DNA of 64,000 nt from Candidatus Defluviilinea proxima (GTDB lineage Bacteria; Chloroflexota; Anaerolineae; Anaerolineales; Villigracilaceae), in the NCBI GenBank assembly GCA_016721115.1, contig JADKIW010000001.1:2123501-2187500 (forward strand), given 5' to 3'. Positions 35,816 to 44,528 of this stretch are shown here, one piece after another (position 1 is the first letter of the stretch; the number at the start of each line of letters is the position of its first letter). The position numbers and the translations under genes are program-made. Below the pieces are notes generated by a model, which worked only from the letters and a program-made list of their open reading frames with translations, had not been told where the DNA came from and ran no database searches.

Positions 35816-37570
35816 ATGCGCAGGTTTGAATCTCCTTACGTAGCCGATTGGTTCGCCTCATCGTTGCGCTGGCTCTTGCTGGTGGGCATGATGCTGTCCC
35901 TGTCGATCCGTGGACAGGTGGCAACAAAGGCGTTTTGGGTGTTAGTGTTCATGATCTTGTGGAACCTTGCGATGAGCGCACTCGCCACCCTAAATTTCCG
36001 TATGCCATATCATCGTTATATTGTTGTTGGTGTTGACCTCATACTCTCAGCAATTTATTTTGGAGCACAAAGTGCACACCCTAGCGGGGCATCTGTCTGG
36101 TCGGGGACAATTCCCATCTTAACCGGCGCGATCTATTTTGAAATGTGGGGAGCATTCCTCATGGCAGGTCTCTTCGCGCTTTGGCAGGGCTTTACTCTGC
36201 GCGACACGATCTCAAGCGGCTTTGCATTTTTTATTTCCAGTGGCATATTGTTTTCCTTGTTCGTTGGCCTTGTAGGCGGATTATTGGGACGTTTTGGAAT
36301 GGTGCGATTGCGTTCTTCACGTCAGGTCCGTTTGGATGCGGAAGAACGCCGCCGCCGCGCAGAGACCGAACGCCTGCGAGCCATCTATGAACTTTCTTCC
36401 ACGTTGACAGCGACTCTCAGTTACAAACGTGTGCTTGATTCTGCGCTTGACCTCGGATACAACGCCCTCCATCCAAACTTTGATCCTGATGAACCACGCG
36501 ATGAACGGTTGGTGAGTGCTGTGTTGTTGTTCAAAAATGACGAACTGACCGTTGGTTCTGCGCGTCGCTTTACCAACTCAGATATGCGCGCTACTTTGCA
36601 TGGGAACGATGGCATCCTCAAGAGGGTGTTGGATGAAGGGGAAGCGGTCTTCACACAGGATATCGGTTACGACCCCGAACTCGGACGCATCATTGCGTTG
36701 CGTTCGTGTTTATCCGCCTATTGTTTTCCGTTACGAAGTGGTTTTAATGTATATGGCGCAATGTTATATGCCCACCCCGACATAAATTATTTCACACAAG
36801 AACGACGTGACCTGCTTGATATCATCGGTCGCCAAGCGGTTATTGCAGTGCAGAATGCAAGTTTGTATCAAGATCTTGTAGAAGAGAAAGAACGCATGAT
36901 CGAAGTGCAAGAAGAAACGCGCAAAAAATTAGCCCGCGACCTGCACGATGGCCCTACCCAATCTGTTGCGGCGATGGCGATGCGTATTAACCTTGTCCGC
37001 CGTATGATGGCGAAAAGCCCGAAAGACGCGATGGAAGAATTGCAGAAGATCGAGGATCTGGCTCTCCGTACCACGAAGGAGATTCGCCACATGCTATTTA
37101 CATTGCGGCCGCTCATTCTTGAGTCACAGGGCTTGACCGCAGCGCTCCAGGCGATGGCCGAAAAGATGCGTGAGACCTTCACACAGAATGTAATCATCAA
37201 TGTAGACGAGAATGTTCTCGAAAATATGGAAATGGGCAAACAAGGTGTGATCTTCTACATCATCGAAGAGGCCGTCAACAATGCCCGTAAACATGCCAGT
37301 GCAGCACATATTTGGGTACGTCTACGTTCCTTTGAGACAGAGATCGCACTATTAGAGATTGAAGATGATGGGGCGGGCTTCGACGTAGCGGCAGTCCATA
37401 AATCTTATGATAAGCGCGGAAGTCTTGGCATGGTCAACTTGCGCGAACGCACAGAACTGGTCACTGGGTTATTGAATATTGACTCTTCCATTGGCAAGGG
37501 GACGAGAATTCAAGTCTATATTCCGCTTTCTGAAGAAGCCGCAGATCGTCTGCACCATGCCCGACGATAG
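35816..37570 (+). CDS. Membrane sensor histidine kinase, NarL-type (HisKA_3)
   Basis: 584 residues. Five or six N-terminal membrane helices (about 12-165) are followed by a linker helix, a GAF-like domain (about 190-350), and the DHp domain with RDLHDGPTQ, where His377 is the phosphoacceptor. The ATPase shows EEAVNNARKHA (N box), EDDGAGFD (G1) and GSLGMVNLRERTELV (G2). No response regulator is in the window. Its 3' end overlaps the following GT-C gene by 14 bases, so it is coexpressed with glycan genes and may sense membrane or cell-wall state. Confidence 0.88.
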   Translation: MRRFESPYVADWFASSLRWLLLVGMMLSLSIRGQVATKAFWVLVFMILWNLAMSALATLNFRMPYHRYIVVGVDLILSAIYFGAQSAHPSGASVWSGTIPILTGAIYFEMWGAFLMAGLFALWQGFTLRDTISSGFAFFISSGILFSLFVGLVGGLLGRFGMVRLRSSRQVRLDAEERRRRAETERLRAIYELSSTLTATLSYKRVLDSALDLGYNALHPNFDPDEPRDERLVSAVLLFKNDELTVGSARRFTNSDMRATLHGNDGILKRVLDEGEAVFTQDIGYDPELGRIIALRSCLSAYCFPLRSGFNVYGAMLYAHPDINYFTQERRDLLDIIGRQAVIAVQNASLYQDLVEEKERMIEVQEETRKKLARDLHDGPTQSVAAMAMRINLVRRMMAKSPKDAMEELQKIEDLALRTTKEIRHMLFTLRPLILESQGLTAALQAMAEKMRETFTQNVIINVDENVLENMEMGKQGVIFYIIEEAVNNARKHASAAHIWVRLRSFETEIALLEIEDDGAGFDVAAVHKSYDKRGSLGMVNLRERTELVTGLLNIDSSIGKGTRIQVYIPLSEEAADRLHHARR

Positions 37571-39620
37571 TGGGATTTTATTTTATATAAATGAGAGTTC
37601 ACCATTGAAAGAAAAAATCAAACAACTAGGTAACAGTAAATTTACCGTTCCCATATTGTTGCTCGTTCTCATTGTTATTGCTTATGGATTGCTCACTCCG
37701 TGGATGGGTTTCTATTGGGATGACCTTCCCTTTGCCTGGATATCTCGATTTCTCGGCCCGACAGAATTTATTGAAGCGTTTCGTCCATTTCGCCCTCTGC
37801 TTGGATATATTTTCACCATCACTACTTCGCTGTTTGGGGAACATCCTATTACGTGGCAAATTCTTGGGCTGATAACGCGCCTCTTTCTCGGACTGGAAGT
37901 TTGGATCTTGCTTAAACAAGTTTGGCCTCGCCAAAAGCATTTAGTCCTTTTTACAACATTATTATTCACTCTCTATCCAGCGTATCAACAACAGGCAATT
38001 GCGTTTACACATATCAATCAGGAATGGATTCCATTCTTATTTCTTCTCGCTTCGTTTATTCTTACAACTTGGGCTGTACGGCATGATCGATCAACAATAT
38101 GGCTGATCGTACTTTCCATTGTTTTTCAAATATTGGGGCTGTTTTCGACGGAATATTTTTTTGGCTTAGAGATTCTGCGATTCTTGTTTGTTCTCGCTGT
38201 TCTTTCAGAAACGATACGAAATAGAAATACCTTGCTGAAAAAGGCGGCTTGGATTTGGCTTCCGTATTTCATTGTTTGGGTAGCTAATGCTATATGGACG
38301 TACAGTTATCATCGCTCTACGGCTTATAACTCGTATGATATTAATGCCTTTTCTGCCTTAGCTCCGATAAATATTATCAATGAATTTTTGAATACACTAA
38401 CTGTTTCTGGCTTTACCTCTTGGATAAATCCATTTAATCTTTTTAAAGTCGTTGATGGCTCTGCCACTCAAATAATTTCGATCTTTATACTTTCTCTTGT
38501 AGCTATATTAGTTTTTCTGGTAACACAAATAGTTGGCGATGTAGATGATATCAAAGACGATACGTCACATCAGTTTGGCTGGTGGGCGATATCCATAGGT
38601 TTAGTGGGGATCTTTGCAGGGCGTCTTCCTTCTTGGGCGGCAGGGTTACCTTTAAAGATAGATTTTGATTACGACCGATTATTTATTTCTATTATGTTGG
38701 GGGCAAGTCTTTTCATCGTAGGGCTGGCAGATATCCTATTAAGAAATGGACGCGTAAAACTCGTTCTCTTGAGCGTTTTTATTGGTGTATCAGCGGCTAG
38801 TCAGTTTTCAACGACAAATACGTTTCGTCGTGATTGGGCAAACGAGCAGGATCTATTCTGGCAAATGGCTTGGCGAATGCCTGCTTTGAAAGATGGCACT
38901 GCCATATTGGCCTATGACCTGCCGCTGAAATATGCTTCGGATCTTCAGCTTACTGCCCCTTTAAATTGGATGTACACTCCTGATTTTAAAGGTCATGACC
39001 TTTCTTATGCCATACTGTATTTGAAGACAAGATTTACCCCTTCAAATCTAAAAGTAAATCAACCAATTACACTTCCATACCGAACTGCCAGCTTCACAGG
39101 AAACACATCTAATGTGGTCGTGATTTTCAAAGAGGCCGATGGGTGTTTACGTGTGCTTGACCCCATTTATAACAATGTTGAGACGGTCCCCGTAGAAAAC
39201 AATTACCTTGCCCCGGCGATCCTCCTATCCAGACCTGATCTGATTCTGGTTGATGCTGACCTTCCGTCAATGGACAGGACTATGTTTGGGGATGAACCTG
39301 CTTATGGCTGGTGTTATATATACACACAAGCTGAAATTTATCGTCAAGTGGGGGATTGGGCTGAGATAGCAAAGCTATACAAGACATCAAAAAAATCTGG
39401 TTTGTATCCAACTTTGCCTGTTGAATATTTTCCCTTTATCGAGGCCCTTGCTCTGACAGGGGATTCTGACAAGGCTTTGGAGATTACCAGTCAGATCATA
39501 AAAGAGCAAAAAACACTTTGTCCCGCTCTTTTTACTCTTTGGGAAAGAGTATTGAAAACTCAACAAGATATCCTTCTTGATCCAGACAGTGTTTTACAAA
39601 AAGCATGTCAAAGCGGCTAA
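37557..39620 (+). CDS. Polytopic GT-C-like glycosyltransferase, paralogue 2
   Basis: 687 residues from the ATG at 37557, which overlaps the kinase stop; the longer open frame from 37479 only shadows the kinase. About ten helices are visible. The first external loop has GFYWDDLPFAWI, matching YYRDDWYFLY in the 18812 gene, and the soluble tail has GWCYIYTQAEIYRQVGDWAE like WCYYYQKADLARQQGNWEE there. These shared landmarks at both ends make them paralogues about 19 kb apart. The gene is AT-rich relative to the kinase. Confidence 0.72.
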   Translation: MPDDSGILFYINESSPLKEKIKQLGNSKFTVPILLLVLIVIAYGLLTPWMGFYWDDLPFAWISRFLGPTEFIEAFRPFRPLLGYIFTITTSLFGEHPITWQILGLITRLFLGLEVWILLKQVWPRQKHLVLFTTLLFTLYPAYQQQAIAFTHINQEWIPFLFLLASFILTTWAVRHDRSTIWLIVLSIVFQILGLFSTEYFFGLEILRFLFVLAVLSETIRNRNTLLKKAAWIWLPYFIVWVANAIWTYSYHRSTAYNSYDINAFSALAPINIINEFLNTLTVSGFTSWINPFNLFKVVDGSATQIISIFILSLVAILVFLVTQIVGDVDDIKDDTSHQFGWWAISIGLVGIFAGRLPSWAAGLPLKIDFDYDRLFISIMLGASLFIVGLADILLRNGRVKLVLLSVFIGVSAASQFSTTNTFRRDWANEQDLFWQMAWRMPALKDGTAILAYDLPLKYASDLQLTAPLNWMYTPDFKGHDLSYAILYLKTRFTPSNLKVNQPITLPYRTASFTGNTSNVVVIFKEADGCLRVLDPIYNNVETVPVENNYLAPAILLSRPDLILVDADLPSMDRTMFGDEPAYGWCYIYTQAEIYRQVGDWAEIAKLYKTSKKSGLYPTLPVEYFPFIEALALTGDSDKALEITSQIIKEQKTLCPALFTLWERVLKTQQDILLDPDSVLQKACQSG

Positions 39621-39663
39621 GCTTATAACAAATAAGGTTGAAAAATCTTGGAGATGCCGTTTC

Positions 39664-41373
39664 ATGCGTCAACAACCATTAATTCCAAACATCATTATCC
39701 TAGCTTTACTACTTATTGATGGTTTACTATTTATATGTGTAGCCATTTTCGCTTACTTCATCGGAATTGATCCCAATCCGGGGTGGGGGGCCTCGCGGTA
39801 TGTTCTTATGGCTTTAGGGGTGAGCCTTTTATTGGGAGTATTGTATTTCGCAAGAAAAGAAATACCCAATAATGCTTTTGTTGACGGAGTGAAAACCATT
39901 TATCTGTTTGGGCATATATGGTTGTGCGTCTTTATGGTGTACGCATGGTTTATCACATATGGAAACTTCACGACTTGGGACAATTCGACTCGATATTATG
40001 CCCATCAGGCAGACGCATTTAATGCAGGTCACTTATATTTAAAAATTAAGCCGAATATCGAATTGGCCGAGGCAGCTGACCCTTATGATCCCAAAACTCG
40101 CCCACAGTTCGATGACGAGATATGGGACATGTCCCTGTATAAGGGAAAGTTATATACCTACTGGGGTCCTATACCTGCTTTGCTGATGATGCCTTTTCAG
40201 GCTCGTTCTAATAAACTTCTGCCTGATATATACTCCGTCTTCTTTTTTTTCTGCGTTTTATTTGTTGTTAATTCCTTGATTATCCTAAAATTGCGGCAGT
40301 TGTTTTTCTCAGATATTCCTTTGCGGAATGTTGTAGTCTCAATTTTTCTGGTGGGATTTATATTGCCCGTTTTATGGTCGTTAAATATACCGGAAGTGTA
40401 TGAAGCAGCCATTGGGGCCGGTCAGTTCTTTTTGATGGGCGGTGTATATTTTTTTCTTCTCGCAATGACCAAACAAAAAAACGGCTATTTATTTCTTGCT
40501 GGCCTCTTTCTAGCTGGGTCAGTCGGTTCCAGGGCGATCAATGTCTTTTCTGTAATCTTCGTGTTTATTGTGATATGCATTTGGATAATAAAGTCCAACC
40601 CTGGGGCGGTTGATCGAAAAAAGACCTTCATGTCTCTTGCTTGTTTGAGCATGCCTCTTGTAGTCGGTGCGATCTTTATTGGTTGGTATAACTGGGCAAG
40701 GTTTGATTCACCATTTGAGTTTGGCCTGCGTTATCAGATCACAATCCACAACCTGAATCGCGATATGCCCCTCACGTTCCTGCCTGATTACTTCCTGTTG
40801 AATTTCTATGCTTATGTTTTACAACCATTTGAGATGATTGCGCGATTTCCGTTTGTTCAGCCTGTAAAATTTTCGGCTTTACTGGCTGAAATGCAAATTA
40901 ATTCGCCTAAATTATATGGGGCTGGTCCCGTTGTGGGCATGCTTTTTTACGGACCGTTTCTTTTGCTTGCGTTCCTGCCTTTTTTCTCTAAATTTAGAAA
41001 AAAGAGTGATTTACAAGAACAAGGAATAAACTTGAAACAAGCCGAAAGCTATTTGCTGGTTCTTTTGGCAGGCTCATTCTTGATCAATTTTATGCTTTCC
41101 CTGTTTTTTTTCTATGGGCAAATGCGTTATATCGGTGATTCTATTTTCCCAATTACATTTCTTGCGATTATTGGCTATTGGGAGCTTGTTCAATCAGCTC
41201 GCAGATCTCCATCTGGTCGTATGCGATTATTTGTCCAAATATCAAATGCCCTTTTGGTTATTACTATTGTTCTTAGCTTTCTACTTTCCTTTTCAAGTGA
41301 GAGGAATCGTATGGAAAAATTTAATCCTTTGCTGATGGAGAAGCTGAATTCTTTATTTACGCTTCAGTATTGA
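39664..41373 (+). CDS. Polytopic membrane protein, probable GT-C type
   Basis: 569 residues from the ATG at 39664, with GGAG 10 bases upstream; the open frame starts earlier, at 39577, inside the preceding gene. About 12 helices are predicted. The first large external loop (TTWDNSTRYYAHQADAFNAG, then TRPQFDDEIWDMSLYKGKLY) is acidic and aromatic. A cytoplasmic loop is rich in Lys/Gln. It is the last plus-strand gene of the glycan locus. A glycosyltransferase function is inferred from fold and context only. Confidence 0.65.
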   Translation: MRQQPLIPNIIILALLLIDGLLFICVAIFAYFIGIDPNPGWGASRYVLMALGVSLLLGVLYFARKEIPNNAFVDGVKTIYLFGHIWLCVFMVYAWFITYGNFTTWDNSTRYYAHQADAFNAGHLYLKIKPNIELAEAADPYDPKTRPQFDDEIWDMSLYKGKLYTYWGPIPALLMMPFQARSNKLLPDIYSVFFFFCVLFVVNSLIILKLRQLFFSDIPLRNVVVSIFLVGFILPVLWSLNIPEVYEAAIGAGQFFLMGGVYFFLLAMTKQKNGYLFLAGLFLAGSVGSRAINVFSVIFVFIVICIWIIKSNPGAVDRKKTFMSLACLSMPLVVGAIFIGWYNWARFDSPFEFGLRYQITIHNLNRDMPLTFLPDYFLLNFYAYVLQPFEMIARFPFVQPVKFSALLAEMQINSPKLYGAGPVVGMLFYGPFLLLAFLPFFSKFRKKSDLQEQGINLKQAESYLLVLLAGSFLINFMLSLFFFYGQMRYIGDSIFPITFLAIIGYWELVQSARRSPSGRMRLFVQISNALLVITIVLSFLLSFSSERNRMEKFNPLLMEKLNSLFTLQY

Positions 41374-41436
41374 ATTCATTTTGTTCTCTATTGAAAACGT
41401 AGGTTTTTGTCTTATGTTAGTAGTATTCCCTTAGTG

Positions 41437-42036
41437 TCAATCAAAGATTTTTTCCAGAATTCCCTTTGCATTCATCACCGCCTTGGCTCGATGGCTTAGG
41501 CGGTTTTTTTGTTCCATGGAAAGTTCAGCCATGGTTTTCCCCAACTCTGGTACTAAGAATATGGGATCATAGCCAAACCCGCCTGTGCCGCGTTCTTCGG
41601 GGATGATCTCGCCTTCGCAGATGCCTTCACTGAGTTGTACTTCATCATTCTTTGCGATAGCGATCATAGCGCGGAAGCGGGCCGTCCATGGATGGGATTT
41701 GCCTTGAAGTTTACTGACCAAGTATTTACGACGTTCGGCATCTGAAAGCTTATTCCCATTGATAGAACCATAGCGTGCAGAATATAAGCCAGGTTCGCCA
41801 TTGAGTGAATCTACTTCGAGACCAGAGTCGTCGGCAAGGGAAACGAGGCCACTGGCTTGGGCGAAGGCGATGGCTTTTTTTGTTGCATTCTCAGCGTAGG
41901 TGAGTCCATCTTCGATGACATCGAGGTCGAGACCGATTTGAGCTGGGGTGATAAGTTCCACATCCATGTCTGTGAGAAGTTCTTGGAGTTCTTTGATCTT
42001 GCCTTGATTATTAGTAGCGATGAGAAGTTTGTTCAT
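41437..42036 (-). CDS. rdgB: XTP/dITP diphosphatase (RdgB/HAM1)
   Basis: 199 residues. It hydrolyses non-canonical purine triphosphates (dITP, XTP) to monophosphates and keeps them out of DNA. The family opening LLIATNNQGKIKELQELL is followed by SLADDSGLEVDSLNGEPGLYSARY, containing the catalytic acids, then TGGFGYDPIFLVPELGKTMAELS near the end. Length is normal. It lies 23 bases after queG on the same strand, so the two may be cotranscribed. Confidence 0.93.
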   Translation of the reverse strand: MNKLLIATNNQGKIKELQELLTDMDVELITPAQIGLDLDVIEDGLTYAENATKKAIAFAQASGLVSLADDSGLEVDSLNGEPGLYSARYGSINGNKLSDAERRKYLVSKLQGKSHPWTARFRAMIAIAKNDEVQLSEGICEGEIIPEERGTGGFGYDPIFLVPELGKTMAELSMEQKNRLSHRAKAVMNAKGILEKIFD

Positions 42037-42059
42037 AATTGATTTTTTACCATAAAGCG

Positions 42060-43130
42060 TTATGAAGGTTTGTTTGAGATTTTATTTATTGCCCATTGGG
42101 CGTGTTCTCTTACCATGGGCTCTTCGTCGTTGAGCGCATTTTGTAGGACAGGAAGGTGGTGCATAGTCCCTGTGTTGCCGATGACAATGGCAACATTCCT
42201 CAGGTAACCACGTCGCTTTGTTCGCTTGACTGGATTCTGCTTGAAGCGTTGATTAAAGGCTTGGGGTGTAAGCAACAGTTCCTCGGTCAGATGTTGAGGC
42301 GGGGCCTTCGATTGAAAGACAGAGTCGCCCTCGGGTGCGAATCGATTCCATGGGCAGACCATTTGGCAGATGTCGCATCCGAAGGCCCAATCTCCGATCT
42401 TATCGCGCAGTTCCACGGGAATCTCATCCTTGAGTTCAATGGTGAGATAGGAAATACATTTGGTTGCGTCAAGCGTGCGGTTTGGAAGAATACATTGCGT
42501 GGGGCACGCTTGGATGCAACGTGTGCATGTGCCGCAGTGGTCGGTGGTGAAGGGCAAGTCGGATTCAAGTTCGATGTCAAGCAGGATCTCGGAGATGAAA
42601 AAATATGAACCGTGTTTGGGATTGATGAGACAAGTATTTTTGCCGATCCATCCGATGCCTGCACGCTGGGCGAGATCGCGTTCAAGAATCGGGCCAGTAT
42701 CTGTGTAATAACGGTTCTTTACTGGACCTCCAACCTGCTCCTCGATAAATTGAACAAGTTCTTCCATTCGAGCGGGGAGGATGTCGTGATAATCTGCGCC
42801 TTGTGCGTACGCAGCAATTTTGATTTCATGCTGTTTTGTTGAAGGAGGGGAGTATGGGGTGGCAAGCACTAAAATCGATTTACATTCAGGAAGAATTTCG
42901 TACGGGTTTGCGCGACGCGTACGGGAACGATCATTAGCAAGGTAATCCATAGTGCCGTGATGACCTTGTGCGAGCCAGCTTTCGAATGTAGTGTAGTGTG
43001 TGGGATGCGCAGGAATCGTCACGCCAGTTAGGGAAAACCCTAACTGTTTTGATTTTATCTTTATTAGTTCTTTCAAGCCATTGGGGATGTTTGGCGCTTT
43101 TGTCGGGGTCATCTCTTGGGGGTGGGTCAT
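42060..43130 (-). CDS. queG: Epoxyqueuosine reductase
   Basis: 356 residues. It catalyses the last step of queuosine synthesis in tRNA, using a cobalamin and two 4Fe-4S clusters. DTGPILERDLAQRAGIGWIGK contains the catalytic Asp; the ferredoxin-like clusters are CGTCTRCIQACPTQC and CDICQMVCPWNR; a short HEAT-like segment ends the protein. The start is uncertain: ATGs at 43130 and 43112 both lie before the conserved LKELIKIKSKQLGFSL. The region upstream is a recombinase pseudogene, so the native promoter may be lost. Confidence 0.9.
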   Translation of the reverse strand: MTHPQEMTPTKAPNIPNGLKELIKIKSKQLGFSLTGVTIPAHPTHYTTFESWLAQGHHGTMDYLANDRSRTRRANPYEILPECKSILVLATPYSPPSTKQHEIKIAAYAQGADYHDILPARMEELVQFIEEQVGGPVKNRYYTDTGPILERDLAQRAGIGWIGKNTCLINPKHGSYFFISEILLDIELESDLPFTTDHCGTCTRCIQACPTQCILPNRTLDATKCISYLTIELKDEIPVELRDKIGDWAFGCDICQMVCPWNRFAPEGDSVFQSKAPPQHLTEELLLTPQAFNQRFKQNPVKRTKRRGYLRNVAIVIGNTGTMHHLPVLQNALNDEEPMVREHAQWAINKISNKPS

Positions 43131-43623
43131 CAGGGAATAAGTTTAGCAGATTAATACTAATCTCTACGTGTAATTGGCGATCACGATCTATTGTAACCCG
43201 CTTGACCAATGTATTTATAGCCTGCTTTTTGAGCTCAAATATTTCCAGCCGCTCTTCATCATTTTGAGGTATGACATTTAATGAGTCGAGCCCCGCTTGC
43301 AAATCGGCTAAATATTCTACGACTCTGGTTTCCCAATCACCCAAAGCATAGATATTTACTGCTTGCCCAATCTCTGCATATTCTCGCTTCAGGCTTAATT
43401 CTTGTAAAGCAATTGCGCCTAATTGATAATCCATATCGCTTTCAGTTATCGCGCCTTTGCGAGCTTGAGTGATTATCCATTGCCGCTCCATAGTGAGAGT
43501 GTCAATTTCTTTTTGTATTCAGTCTTGTTCAGCGTCCAATGTCACTGCATTATCCTGCAATTCGGCAACAATTTTGCGAGCTTGGGCTAAAAGGATTTCA
43601 GGCTTATCGATAGCCTTACAAAC
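43131..43623 (-). pseudogene. C-terminal fragment of a large serine recombinase
   Basis: On the minus strand the frame from the IS edge reads AIDKPEILLAQARKIVAELQ, then meets an in-frame TGA at 43519-43521, and continues through a long helical stretch to INTLVKRVTIDRDRQLHVEI, a typical end for large serine recombinases (the coiled-coil and C-terminal part). The catalytic N-terminus is missing. The frame then runs on into queG, where it is only a shadow, so the real end is near 43131. It is the residue of an integrated element. Confidence 0.75.
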
Positions 43624-44411
43624 AGAGTGTCTAAAGTCAAAGGTGAGCTAGAATAGTTTGTATGAAATATCCAAGATGTAGTTCAAAAGAAAAACAATGT
43701 AAGGTGGGGTTTAATCCATCAGGTAGTCAGAAATATCGTTGCTACAAATGTGGCAAGAACTACACACCGAAACCCAACTTGAATGGATATCCCGTTGAAG
43801 TTTGACTAAAAGCAATTAAACTATATTTGGAAGGTAATAGTTTCAGGAGCATCCAACGACTTTTGAGAGTCAACCACCAAAGTGTGGCCAACTGGGTCAA
43901 AGCATACTCAGAGCAGTTGCCCAATGCACAAGTTCCTGAAAAGCCCAAAGTAGTCGAATTAGATGAGCTTTTTACTTTTGTTGGCAAGAAAAAAACATCT
44001 TCTATGTCCTGACGATCGTAGATCGAGAAACTCGCTGTATTTTGAGTTGGGATGTTGTCAAAGAACGAACTTCTGATGCAATACAAGCTTGCTTGGATCG
44101 TGCTCCCCAAGCCAGACAATATTACAGCGACGCCTTTCTTGTATACGACACCTTGTATTATGGTGCGCCATATGAAGTACGCAATGACAAGAAGGAAACC
44201 TATTCTGTGGAAGGAGTAAACGCCGAGTTGCGACATTATCACAAGCGTTTAGCGCGACGGTCGCGATGTTTCTCACGTTGTCCTTATGCTTTGAAGTGTG
44301 CAATTCGTTTGCTGGTTTTCTGCTACAACCAACGTCAACTCCGAAAATGTCTTTACCCTGCTTATCCCGCCAACCTCATCGACTTCATTCACTTTCAAGT
44401 TTAGACACTCT
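43624..44411 (+). mobile_element. IS1-like insertion sequence, degenerate
   Basis: 788 bases bounded by inverted ends: AGAGTGTCTAAA at 43624 and its exact complement ending at 44411, with looser matching for another dozen bases inward. Size and gene layout fit the IS1 family. Flanks do not show an obvious target duplication, so one side was probably deleted after insertion. It sits at the broken edge of the recombinase pseudogene. Confidence 0.8.
43662..44404 (+). pseudogene. IS1-family transposase with in-frame stop and frameshift
   Basis: Translation begins MKYPRCSSKE with a zinc ribbon (C-x-x-C type in YRCYKCGKNY), hits TGA at 43803-43805 after NGYPVEV, and resumes in frame with LKAIKLYLEGNSFRSIQRLL, a helix-turn-helix. 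The frame ends at a stop just after FVGKKKTSSMS, but a -1 shift at the A7C run (43989-43996) continues FYVLTIVDRETRCILSWDVV, the DDE catalytic domain, to the right end. IS1 elements use a -1 shift at a similar A-rich run, so the shift may be natural while the TGA is probably inactivating. Confidence 0.8.
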
Positions 44412-44528
44412 ATAATAAAAATGTAACATAATTCCAGAGTTGGATTGATTTTTAAACCATTCTTGATTATCGTTCCAGAAATAATCATAAATTCAGCCCG
44501 CTAACTTGCTTTACATGAGGTTAACATA

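Noticed and set aside
37479..37556. Longer N-terminus for the GT-C gene
   Set aside because: These codons lie inside the kinase ATPase domain in another frame; the ATG at 37557 gives a normal start at a stop-start overlap.
42934..43130. Extension of the recombinase frame into queG as an overlapping gene
   Set aside because: This part is in a different frame from queG, whose iron-sulfur and catalytic motifs are clear, and it loses recombinase character after about 43131.
43519..43805. Two in-frame TGA codons as evidence for TGA recoding
   Set aside because: TGA ends many intact genes in the window (for example at 18803, 20866 and 24500), so it is a normal stop; both cases lie in degenerate mobile DNA.
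43760..44242. A 160-codon minus-strand frame across the IS element
   Set aside because: It is antisense to the transposase, whose zinc ribbon, HTH and DDE-region similarity are on the plus strand.
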